A stretch of 64,000 bases of DNA from DATAOG01 sp963757395. Lineage in GTDB: Bacteria > Pseudomonadota > Alphaproteobacteria > Geminicoccales > Geminicoccaceae. The stretch covers positions 115,914-179,913 of the forward strand of contig CAVWRK010000006.1 of assembly GCA_963757395.1 (NCBI GenBank). Reading direction: 5' to 3'. The position numbers were made by a program, and so were the translations under genes. Of this stretch, positions 7,922 to 15,795 are shown piece after piece; positions within the stretch are counted from its first letter, which is position 1; the number at the start of each line of letters is the position of its first letter. The notes under the pieces were generated by a model. The model had not been told where the DNA came from, did no database searches, and saw only the letters and a list, made by a program, of their open reading frames with translations.

Positions 7922-8230
7922 TCAGCCCGCCGCGGCCAGGCGCGCCAGCGATGTGCACTGGCGCTCGGTCGTCGGGTCGATGATTTCCGTGACCTCGGTG
8001 ATCTTGTTGGCCGGAAAACCGGACAGGCGGGCGTGCTCGCGGATCTGCTCCTCGCTCTCGGCGAGGTAGATGCAGAAGGTCTTGTCCGCGGTCACGTAGG
8101 AGTGCTGCCACTGGATGCCGTCGATGCGCGCGAGCGCGCCGTTGGAGACCTTGGCCGCCTGGCCCATGCCGGCGCGGTCCTGGCCCCCGATCCCGGGCAC
8201 CTCGCGCTCGATCACGAATTTCCTCAACAT
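7922..8230 (-). CDS. DUF4242 domain protein
   Basis: The 102-residue protein matches the DUF4242 family (small ferredoxin-like proteins, some described as nickel-binding). It opens MLRKFVIEREVPGIGGQDRA, then shows WQHSYVTADKTFCIYLAES, which is the family's characteristic strand, and GFPANKITEV. ATG 8230 is preceded by GAGAGGAAA. It is divergent from the GlxA-type regulator at 8394, which is therefore its likely controller. The exact function is unknown. Confidence 0.85.
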   Translation of the reverse strand: MLRKFVIEREVPGIGGQDRAGMGQAAKVSNGALARIDGIQWQHSYVTADKTFCIYLAESEEQIREHARLSGFPANKITEVTEIIDPTTERQCTSLARLAAAG

Positions 8231-8250
8231 CGCCGTTTCCTCTCGTTCAA

Positions 8251-8298
8251 TGAAGATGGCGGGAAGGTAGGCCGGGGCCTTTCTTCGCTGAAGATGGC
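8251..8298. promoter_or_regulatory. Direct repeat TGAAGATGGC between divergent DUF4242 and glxA genes
   Basis: TGAAGATGGC occurs at 8251-8260 and 8289-8298, 38 bases apart, in the shared promoter region. AraC-family proteins often bind direct half-sites, so this is a candidate GlxA operator (inference). Confidence 0.4.
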
Positions 8299-8393
8299 AT
8301 AAATGACATTCTGCGGGGGCGGACACGCCAGACCGCTTGCGCCCGCGAGCGCGCGGGGACAGTGTGGCGGGACTCTTGAAAGTCGGAAAAAAA

Positions 8394-9422
8394 ATGATCG
8401 ACGTGACCGTGCTGCTCTTGGACGGCGGTTTTCTGTCGACCGCGATCGGGCCGATGGAGGTGTTCCGCAGCGCGGGCGTCTTATGGAACGTGTTCGCCGG
8501 CGAGGCGCCTTGCGCGCGTTTTCGCGTGAGCGTGGCCTCGGCGGATGGCGGGATCGCGCGCCCCGACGCCCTGGTCGGTGTCAGCGGGAGCTCTGCGCTG
8601 TCCGAGCTTCGCCCGGACCTCGTCTGGGTGCCGGCGGCGGGGTTGGACCTCGAGACGGTGGTCGCGAGCGGCTTCGACGTCGACGCGGCGGTGGCGCGCA
8701 ACGCCAAGGTCATCCCCTGGCTGCAGCGGCAGGCGGCGCGGGGCGCCGAGATCGCGGGCGTGTGCTCGGGCGTGGCCCTGCTGGCGGCGGCGGGGCTGCT
8801 CGATGGCCGCCGGGCGACGACCCACTGGGCGCTCGCAGACCAGTTCCGGCAAAGGTTTCCCAAGGTCGAGTGGCGGCCTGAGTATCTGGTGACCGATGCG
8901 GCCGGCGTCTACTGCGGCGGCGGCGTCAACGCAGCCTCCGACCTCAGCCTGTACCTGGTCGAGAAGCTCTGCGGCCGCGAGGTCGCGGCCGAGTGCGCCA
9001 AGGCGATGCTGATCGAGATGCCGCGGATCTGGCAGGTCGCATTCGCGCATCTGGACGTGGGGCGGGAGCAGCATCAGGACGAGGCGATCCTTAGGGCCCA
9101 GGAGTGGCTGCACGAGCACTACGATCGCGAGGTCAGGCTGGAGGCGCTGGCGGGCCGGATCGGGATGAGCCCCCGCAACTTCATCCGCCGGTTCAAGGAG
9201 GCGACCGGCCGGACGCCGCTCGCCTATCTGCAGAGCCTGCGGATCGCGAGCGCGAGGCGGCTGTTGGAGAACGGCCGGGGCACGGTCCAGGAGGTCAGCG
9301 CCGCGGTCGGCTATGACGATGTGATGTTCTTCCGCAGCCTGTTCCGGCGCCACACCGGGCTCTCGCCGACCGAGTACCGGCAGCGGTTCGGACGTCAGCG
9401 GCTTACGACGGCGGCCGCCTGA
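8394..9422 (+). CDS. GlxA family (DJ-1/PfpI–AraC) transcriptional regulator
   Basis: A two-domain regulator. Residues about 1-175 are a DJ-1/PfpI-like amidotransferase fold with the GVCSG cysteine elbow (GVCSGVALLAAAGLLDG) and THWALADQF. Residues about 230-330 are an AraC-type double helix-turn-helix (LAGRIGMSPRNFIRRFKEAT, then GYDDVMFFRSLFRRHTGLSP). GlxA-type regulators usually sense a small metabolite through the DJ-1 domain. ATG 8394 is preferred over upstream 8337 because MIDVTVLLLDGGFLSTAIGP matches the family start. The gene is transcribed divergently from the DUF4242 gene. Confidence 0.92.
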   Translation: MIDVTVLLLDGGFLSTAIGPMEVFRSAGVLWNVFAGEAPCARFRVSVASADGGIARPDALVGVSGSSALSELRPDLVWVPAAGLDLETVVASGFDVDAAVARNAKVIPWLQRQAARGAEIAGVCSGVALLAAAGLLDGRRATTHWALADQFRQRFPKVEWRPEYLVTDAAGVYCGGGVNAASDLSLYLVEKLCGREVAAECAKAMLIEMPRIWQVAFAHLDVGREQHQDEAILRAQEWLHEHYDREVRLEALAGRIGMSPRNFIRRFKEATGRTPLAYLQSLRIASARRLLENGRGTVQEVSAAVGYDDVMFFRSLFRRHTGLSPTEYRQRFGRQRLTTAAA

Positions 9423-9533
9423 GCGGCGCTTTGCTCGCGCTCCCTCGGGGGTTCTCGGCCGTGTCGGCGGATTACGGCGAGCGTGCTCAGGGGTGCAACG
9501 CGCCGTCTACCGCTCTCGAAAAGGTTCCCCGCG

Positions 9534-10773
9534 TCACAGCTTTGCCTTGAGGGCGAGGGAAATATAGTGGACGTGGTCGTCGGCATGGCCGGAGAAGGGG
9601 CCGTTGGCGGCGGGGCCGCCATCGTCGGCGGCGCGGATCTGCATGTCCTGGGCGGTGACGAAGCTGTAGCCCAGATCGAGACCGAAGCGGTCGTTGTAGC
9701 GGTAGCTCCCGCCCACGGACAGCCGCAGGCCGTTGTTGGTGGGCAGGCGGTAGCTGCGCTCGTCATCGCCGATCGGCGAGTGCTCGTAGCCCACGCCCGT
9801 GCGCAGCGCGATCTGCGGCGTCAGGTCGTACTCGCCGCCAACCGACAGGAACCAGCTGTCCTCGTATTTGAAGGGCAGATCGACCGGCGCCGGCCCGCCC
9901 TCGACCGCCACGGTGTCGAATTCGGCTCCAGTTCTCCCACTCCGCGCCGGCCATGACGCGCAGGCGATCGGTGATCCGCTGGCGAATGCCGAGGGTGACG
10001 ATGTCCGGCAGGTCGACGCCGTGGGTCTTGACGTCGAAGGTGCCGGCATTCTGGGTCTGCAGCGTGCCGTCGAGGTCATAGTCGATGGCGGAGCGGTAGC
10101 CGAGGCCGATCTCGGTGCCCGGCAGGGGCACGACCTTGACGCCGGCCGTGAAACCGACGCCGGTATCGTCGCCTTTGAGCGTGGAGATGCCGAGCGGCCC
10201 AAGCGACTGTCGGGTGAGCCGGGCATCGAGGTATTGGACCTGCAGGCCGACCGCGACCGCCAGCCAGTCGGTCACGTCGACGGCGATGGCCGGGTTCACG
10301 TTGAGCGAGAAGACCTTCGATGTGCCAGCGACGCCGGTCTGGTAGAGGATCGAATCGCTGTCGTATTTCGTGACCAGACCGAACGGGCTGTTGATCCCGG
10401 TGCCGAAGATGACCCGGTCGTTGACCCGGTAGGCGAGGTAGCCCGACGGGATGAGCGCGTCCCGCGTGATGTTGCCCTCGTTCGAGCCGGAAAAGCCCGA
10501 CCCCGTATCGGGGTCCAGGTCGACGTCGACCGTTCCGATGAAACCCGTGCCGACCGCTTCGATGTCGAAGCCTTTGACATCCGAGAGGCTGGCCGGATTC
10601 CAGAACATCGAGGAGAGGCTGCCGCCAGCCGCGATGCCGGCGAAGGCGGCGCCCTCGCCATAGGCGCTCTGGTCCCTGATGGCGAAGGCGCCCGCATGCG
10701 CCGCCGATATCAGGGACGGGCAGGTGACGACGCCGGCGCACAGCCGAGCTGCAACTCGGCACCTCGTCCGCAT
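9534..10773 (-). pseudogene. FadL/OmpP1-type outer-membrane transport protein, frameshifted
   Basis: Outer-membrane long-chain fatty-acid or hydrocarbon porin family. The signal peptide runs MRTRCRVAARLCAG to AAHA, followed by GAFAIRDQSAYGEGAAFAG and MFWNPASLS, which are FadL hallmarks. The barrel strands continue to AEWENWS near 9930. There the frame is lost and resumes one base over as EFDTVAVEGG. It then ends with a proper aromatic-poor porin tail, HYISLALKAKL. A single extra base in GAGCCGAATTCGAC explains the break. ATG 10773 has AAGGGAGCG upstream. Both parts are otherwise well conserved, so a sequencing indel is possible. Confidence 0.85.
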
Positions 10774-10903
10774 CGGTCGCTCCCTTGGGCAGGACCGTCG
10801 CCGCCTCGAGACCCTCCCTGGTGGAGGCTTTGCGGTCCAAATCGAACAGCTAGCGTTCCTCACGAGCGCCGTGCGAGCCCGCTCTACGTGAGGTTGCCTT
10901 CTC

Positions 10904-11400
10904 TTATGAGCCCGTCCGGCAAACTACACAACGGGATCCCCGACGCGCCCCGGCGGCTGCCGCCGCGCGGGTCAATTCCATGCGCGAGGCCACGGTCACC
11001 GCATCGCCCCAGACGTCGTCCAAAAATTTGCGCGTGCCGACCACGCTCGCCACGACCGGGCCGCTGCCAATGCCGATCCGGATCGGCACCCGCGCGCCTG
11101 CGGATCACGCAGGTCGGTCGCGGCAGCGCGCATGTCGAGCGCCAATCTGGGGCGGTATTGCTCGCGCGCGCGGCCTCGCATGAGGCATGGACGACGATCG
11201 TGAGCAGGAACACGCAGCAGGCGACCATAGTCGCGATCAAGCGGCCGAATTGCGTTGCCGGCGACGGCAGCCTGATGTCGTAAGGCACGAGGACCTCGGC
11301 GCGCCAGCGAGCGCGCCAAAGACCGCGGCGAGAACGATGCGCTCGGTCCCGAAGAACAGGACGGCGAGCGCCGCTGCCACCAGAAAGGATCGTCAAGCGC
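10904..11400 (-). pseudogene. Class III adenylate/guanylate cyclase relic
   Basis: A degraded gene read on the minus strand. The best piece, at 10904-11089, reads RIGIGSGPVVASVVGTRKFL, then DDVWGDAVTVASRME, matching the C-terminal half of class III nucleotide cyclase catalytic domains. Upstream, in another frame, is a hydrophobic helix (LIATMVACCVFLLTIVVHA) of the kind that precedes such domains. Several frame changes and missing catalytic aspartates show that it cannot make a working enzyme. Confidence 0.7.
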
Positions 11401-11599
11401 AATCGCCTGAGGTCCTGGAGCCTCTGCGGAGTGTGCCTGCTAACGCGGATTGCACCCCGGCAGGCCGCCGAAAGTGTCGGGAAATGATTCGGGCCGACAC
11501 CGGCGGCTTTGGGGTCGGCTGCAGCCGATGCGATCGACCGCTGGCGTATCCTGAGACAGACGCTAAGCTCGCCTGACCCGCCCGGCAGGAGAAGCGTCG

Positions 11600-12367
11600 A
11601 TGAACAGTTCGGAACAACCGGTGACGGCGTGTCTGGTCATCATCGGCAACGAGATCCTCTCGGGGCGGACGGTCGATGCCAATCTGCCCTACATCGCGCT
11701 GAAACTGGGGGAAATCGGGGTGCGGATGCGGGAGGTGCGGGTGGTGGCCGACGACGAGGCGGCGATCGTCGAGGCGGTCAATGCCTGTCGGGCGCGGTTT
11801 TCTTATGTTTTTACGACCGGGGGAATCGGGCCGACGCATGATGACATCACCGCGGCCTCGGTCGCGAAGGCGTTCGGGTTGCGGTATGGGCGCCATCCCG
11901 AGGCCGAGCGGCGGCTGCTCGCCTATTATCCGCCCGAGCGGGTCAATCCCGCGCGCATGAAGATGGCCGACATGCCGGAGGGGGCGGAGCTGATCGACAA
12001 CCCGGTGAGCGTGGCGCCGGGCTTTCGGGTCGAGAACGTGCACGTGCTGCCAGGCGTGCCGAAGATCATGCAGGCGATGCTCGATGGCCTGCTGCCGGGG
12101 CTCAAGGGCGGGACGAAGATGCGCTCGCGCGCGATCACCGTGTTCGCGCCCGAGGGCGACGTCGCCCATGCCGGGCTCGGCGACATCCAGGCGCGTTTTT
12201 CCGAACTCGAGATCGGCAGCTATCCGTTCTGGCGGCCGGAAGGGCCGGGGACGACGATCGTGTTCCGGGGTCCCGATCCGGGCGCGATCGATCAGGCGGT
12301 CGAAGCGCTGCTCGGTCTTGCCGCCGGGCTCGGGGCGCAGACGCGCGAGGACCTCAACCCCGCGTGA
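11600..12367 (+). CDS. CinA-type molybdopterin-binding (MoCF) domain protein
   Basis: The 255-residue single-domain protein is related to the N-terminal part of CinA and to MoaB/MogA. Signatures are GNEILSGRTVDAN and TTGGIGPTHDDITA. It lacks the C-terminal nicotinamide-nucleotide amidase domain of full CinA. Family members with this short form are called competence/damage-inducible protein A homologs, or FAD/ADP-ribose pyrophosphatase-like. The gene stands alone and its frame is intact. Confidence 0.9.
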   Translation: MNSSEQPVTACLVIIGNEILSGRTVDANLPYIALKLGEIGVRMREVRVVADDEAAIVEAVNACRARFSYVFTTGGIGPTHDDITAASVAKAFGLRYGRHPEAERRLLAYYPPERVNPARMKMADMPEGAELIDNPVSVAPGFRVENVHVLPGVPKIMQAMLDGLLPGLKGGTKMRSRAITVFAPEGDVAHAGLGDIQARFSELEIGSYPFWRPEGPGTTIVFRGPDPGAIDQAVEALLGLAAGLGAQTREDLNPA

Positions 12368-12379
12368 GATCGAATCTGC

Positions 12380-12408
12380 TTGACACGTCAGGATAGAATG
12401 TCTATGTA
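12380..12408 (+). promoter_or_regulatory. Candidate sigma-70 promoter between convergent genes
   Basis: A perfect TTGACA (12380-12385), a 17-base spacer and TATGTA (12403-12408) point rightwards into the 3' end of the lipoprotein gene. With no sense gene downstream, it would drive an antisense transcript. It may also be chance. Confidence 0.35.
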
Positions 12409-12462
12409 TTTTTTCTCTTAAAAGTAGCGTTGGAGTTCAGATGAACGGGATGAGTTCGGGGC

Positions 12463-12942
12463 TCAGTTGACCAGCTGCCACTGGCCGTCGGGCTGGCGGC
12501 AGGCGGTGCCGTAGACGTCCTGGACCTGACCGCCGATCGCCGCCTGCTGCTGGAACTCGCGGCAATATTGGCCGGTCGTGCTCTCGTAGGTGCGGGTCGG
12601 CGTGACGCTGCCGGAGTGGCCGCTGTCCGGGTTCTGCCAGGTGGTCTCGGTGCCGGACGGCGCGTATTCGAGGGCCTGGTAGCTGGCGCGGCTGGCGTAC
12701 AGCTGGTCGGCGCGGTCGAGCGACTTGCCGACCTCGCTGCCGAGGAAGGCGCCGAGCAGGGTGCCGGCTGCGGTCGCCGCGAGCTGGCCCTTGCCGTGGC
12801 CGACCTGGGCGCCGAGCAGGCCGCCGGCACCGGCGCCGGCGAGGGCGCCGACGGTCTGCTTCTGGCCGTAGTTGCTGCTGGCGCAGCCGGCCAGCCAAAG
12901 CGCTGTCAGCGCGGCGAGGGCGAGACGGGGCAGCCTCGACAT
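12463..12942 (-). CDS. Glycine-zipper outer-membrane lipoprotein (17 kDa antigen family)
   Basis: The 159-residue lipoprotein has the lipobox LAGC at about 17-20 (MSRLPRLALAALTALWLAGC). A glycine-zipper segment follows (GALAGAGAGGLLGAQVGHGK, then GTLLGAFLGSEVGKSLD), as in the Rickettsia 17 kDa surface antigen family. The C-terminal half has two conserved cysteines (QYCREFQQ, TACRQPDGQW) typical of this family. Its likely role is in the envelope, anchored in the outer membrane. Confidence 0.88.
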   Translation of the reverse strand: MSRLPRLALAALTALWLAGCASSNYGQKQTVGALAGAGAGGLLGAQVGHGKGQLAATAAGTLLGAFLGSEVGKSLDRADQLYASRASYQALEYAPSGTETTWQNPDSGHSGSVTPTRTYESTTGQYCREFQQQAAIGGQVQDVYGTACRQPDGQWQLVN

Positions 12943-13054
12943 GATCGGGTCCTCCGCGAGGGGCCGCCCGGGTTTGGCGGCGCCATGCGCGGAAACCCTG
13001 CGCTTTTCGTGTTGTACTCGACCTGAACCGGTCGTTCAGCCGCGGTTCAGCATC

Positions 13055-13095
13055 ATACCGGTCGCGCAAAGGCTCTATACCGGTCGCGCAAAGGC
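13055..13095. repeat. 19-bp direct repeat, two copies
   Basis: ATACCGGTCGCGCAAAGGC occurs at 13055-13073 and 13077-13095, a 22-base period or two helical turns. It lies upstream of the glycine-zipper lipoprotein. The spacing suits a pair of protein-binding sites on one face of the helix (inference). Confidence 0.5.
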
Positions 13096-13279
13096 ATTTC
13101 GCCTGCGCGGAGCGCGCCTGCCGCCCGCCAACCAGGCGGGCAGACCAAGCGCGCAAGCCGGAATTTTCGGCGCCTGGTCTCAGAGTTTGTGAATCAATCG
13201 AGCCCGCGAAGAATGCCCATTGAAATCATTGGCGTTTTAGGAGGCAGCCGCAGCGTTTCGGGCATTCTTTCACAGGCTC

Positions 13280-14690
13280 TCAGGCCTCGGACGCGAGGGG
13301 CAGGTCGAGGTCGACGCGCAGGCCGCCCGCGGGTGCTGCATCGAGGGCGATCCGGCCGCCGTAGAGGAGGGCGATGTCGGCGACGATCGCGAGCCCGAGG
13401 CCGGAGCCCGGGACCTGCTCGTCGAGCCGGCGGCCACGCTCGAGGACCTCGGCGCGGCGCTCCGCGGGCAGGCCGGGGCCGTCGTCGTCGATGGTCAGCC
13501 GAAGGCGGCGGGCCTGGCGCTCCGCCTCGACCCGGACGCGGTGCGCGGCCCATTTGCAGGCGTTGTCGAGCAGGTTGCCGAGCATCTCCTCGAGATCCTG
13601 GCGGGCGCCGCGAAAGGCGAGGCCGGGCGGGCAGTCGACCTCGATCGCGAGCGCCTTTCCGGCATGGATGCGCTCGAGGGTGCGGGCGAGGTCGCCGAGC
13701 ACCGGCAGGACGTCCGTGCGGGCGCCCAGGACCCCGCCGGTCGCCATGGCGCGGGCGCGCGCCAGGTGGTGGTCGACGAGGCGGCGCATCTGCGCCACCT
13801 GGCGGCCGACCAGCGTCGCCAGCGCGCTCTCGCTGCGCTCGGCCTCGTTGTGCAGGACCGCGAGCGGCGTCTTGAGGCCGTGGGCGAGATTGCCGACGTG
13901 GGTGCGGGCGCGCTCGATCAGCGCCTCGTTGTGATCGAGGAGCGCGTTCAGCTCGAGCGCCAGCGCCTGCAGCTCGGCCGGCAGCCGGCCCCTGAGCCGG
14001 CGGGCGCTGCCGGCGCGGATCGCGGCGAGGCCCGCCTCGATCCGCCGGAGCGGCAGCAACGCGATCCGGACCTGGAGCAGAAGCGCGCCCAGGAGGCCGA
14101 GGAACAGGCCGCCCAGCGCCACCGACAGCAGGCGGTCGAAGCGCCGCTTCTGGGCGCTGATCTCGGCCCGGTCGCCGGCGACCGCGTACAGCAGCGGCGC
14201 CTCGGCATCGGGCAGCGTGATCGCCCGCACCAGAAGGCGGAGCGGCTGGCCCTCGGGGCCCGTGACGTCGCCCGTCCAGCGGCCCGTCCATGGACGTCGA
14301 TGGGCCCGTCGATGGACCCGTCGGGGGGCCCGTCGAGGGGCCGGTCGAGGGCTGGCCGCCGGCGGCTGGCGGCAGCGGCAGGGTCTGGTCCCAGAGCGAG
14401 CTCGAGCGCTCGAGCGGATGCTCAGGCTCGCCGATCTGCCAGTACCAGCCGGACAGCGGCTGGGTGAAGCGCGGCTCGCCGAGCTGCAGGCGGAGCTCGA
14501 GCTTGCCGTCCGGCCCGAGATCGCTGCCGGCGACCAGGCCCTCGAGGAGGACGGCGAGCCTGGCATCGAACGTGCTCTCGACGGTGTCGCCGACCAGCGC
14601 GGACAGGAGAAAACCGGCGGCGCTCAGCACCAGCGCACACCAGACGGCAGCGCTCGCGATCAGGTGAAAGGCGAGCGAGCTGCGGCGCAT
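13280..14690 (-). pseudogene. PhoQ-like sensor histidine kinase, frameshifted in a 12-bp repeat
   Basis: An inner-membrane sensor kinase with a TM helix at about 8-32 and a periplasmic part (GWYWQIGEPEHPLERSSSLW). A second TM follows (LLSVALGGLFLGLLGALLL), then a HAMP-like linker, the H-box HVGNLAHGLKTPLAVLHNEA, the N-box LGNLLDNACKWA and the G-boxes DDDGPGL and GSGLGLAI. The N-terminal part and the rest are in different frames. The break is in a 12-bp repeat encoding TGxx tetrapeptides, where one unit has 10 bases; restoring two bases gives one 470-residue kinase. It is paired with the regulator upstream. Confidence 0.88.
14282..14352. repeat. Degenerate 12-bp tandem repeat inside the histidine kinase gene
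   Basis: Units on the plus strand read GCCCGTCCATGG, ACGTCGATGG, GCCCGTCGATGG, ACCCGTCGGGGG, GCCCGTCGAGGG and GCCGGTCGAGGG. The second is two bases short. On the coding strand, once corrected, the repeat gives TGPS, TGPP, TGPS, TGPS, TGPW, TGRW, TGDV and TGPE. The shortened unit marks the exact site of the frameshift. Confidence 0.85.
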
Positions 14691-14718
14691 TGTTTCCGGG
14701 CTCAGGCCGTCGCCCGGC

Positions 14719-15382
14719 TCAACCCGGCGCCTGGACGCGATAGCCGAGGCCGCGCACGGTCTGGATCACGTCGGCCCCGAGCTTCTTGCGCAGCCGGCCT
14801 ATGAACACCTCGATGATGTTGGAATCGCGATCGAAGTCCTGATCGTAGAGGTGCTCGGTCAGCTCGGTGCGCGAGACCACCTTGTCCTGGTGATGCATCA
14901 GGTAGGCGAGCAGGCGGTACTCCTGCGCGGTGAGCTTGACCGGCCGGCCCTCGACCGTGACCTTGGCGCTGCGCGTGTCGAGCAGGACCGGGCCGCAGGC
15001 GAGCTCGGCCGAGGCGTGCCCCGCCGCGCGCCGCACCAGGGCTCGCAGTCGCGCCAAAACCTCGGCCATGTGGAAGGGTTTGGCCACATAGTCGTCGGCG
15101 CCGGCATCGAAGCCGGCAACCTTCTCGCTCCAGCGATCGCGCGCGGTCAGGATCAGGACCGGCATGCGGTGGCCCGCCTGGCGCCAGCGCTCGAGCACGG
15201 TGATGCCATCGACCACCGGCAGCCCGAGGTCGAGCACGACCGCATCATAGGGCTCGCTCAGCCCCGAGATAGTGGCCCTCCTCGCCATCGGCCGCGACAT
15301 CGACCGCATAGCCCGCCTCGGCCAGGCACTCCTTCAGCTGCCTGGCGAGATCCCGATCATCCTCGACCACCAGCACCCGCAT
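14719..15382 (-). pseudogene. PhoP/OmpR-family response regulator, frameshifted
   Basis: The receiver domain starts MRVLVVEDDRDLARQLKECL at ATG 15382, after AGGTGGG. The frame breaks near 15265 after GEEGHYLG and resumes one base over as LSEPYDAVVLDLGLP, which holds the phospho-acceptor aspartate. It continues through LILTARD, AKPFHMAEVLARLRALVRR and a winged-helix DNA-binding domain (KLTAQEYRLLAYLMHH, RDSNIIEVFIGRLRKKLG). Only one base separates the two frames. The gene lies upstream of the histidine kinase, which is also frameshifted. Confidence 0.88.
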
Positions 15383-15504
15383 GTTTTTCCCACCTGCAGT
15401 GCGCCACGCCCGGCTGCAATGCGGTCTCCCCGCGCCGACCCGGCGAGCCAAGCACCGTCAAGCTTAACCGTTTCTGAACCGAGATGACTGACGCCTGCTG
15501 ACCT

Positions 15505-15795
15505 CTATTCAAACGACTGGTTCTCGCGACGCTCTCGTTGCTCGGCTCTTTGGACGTTCTGCGCCATCCGATCTAAGGCCTCCCTAGCCCACCTTCTCAC
15601 GCTTGGATTCGGGTTACTCCGAAGTGCCTCGCATAGCGGTTGCCGCCGTAGGTACCGTTGCGCCTCGGACCCGATCCAGCCTCCGGTGTAAAAGCGCCTT
15701 TCGAACTCGTGCAGCACTTGGGCCGCGGTGCTCTCAATCCCGATCAGGTCGAGAGCCACAGGCGTCCAAACCAGCCCTTCCCCCGGTTCGTTCTC
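15505..15795 (-). CDS. In-frame C-terminal extension after amber codon of the STAND-type gene
   Basis: The 96 codons directly after the TAG at 15796-15798 stay open in the same frame as the large upstream gene. They encode a helical, charged tail (NPSVRRWAREALDRMAQ, then RAEQRERRENQSFE). A tail ending in a charged ...ERFE-like stretch is, from memory, usual for this large NTPase family, so this is probably its true C-terminus. The best separate start would be GTG 15759, but it lacks a well-placed ribosome-binding site. It could be a readthrough product, a truncated ancestral end, or a separate small gene. Confidence 0.55.
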   Translation of the reverse strand, partial: ENEPGEGLVWTPVALDLIGIESTAAQVLHEFERRFYTGGWIGSEAQRYLRRQPLCEALRSNPNPSVRRWAREALDRMAQNVQRAEQRERRENQSFE

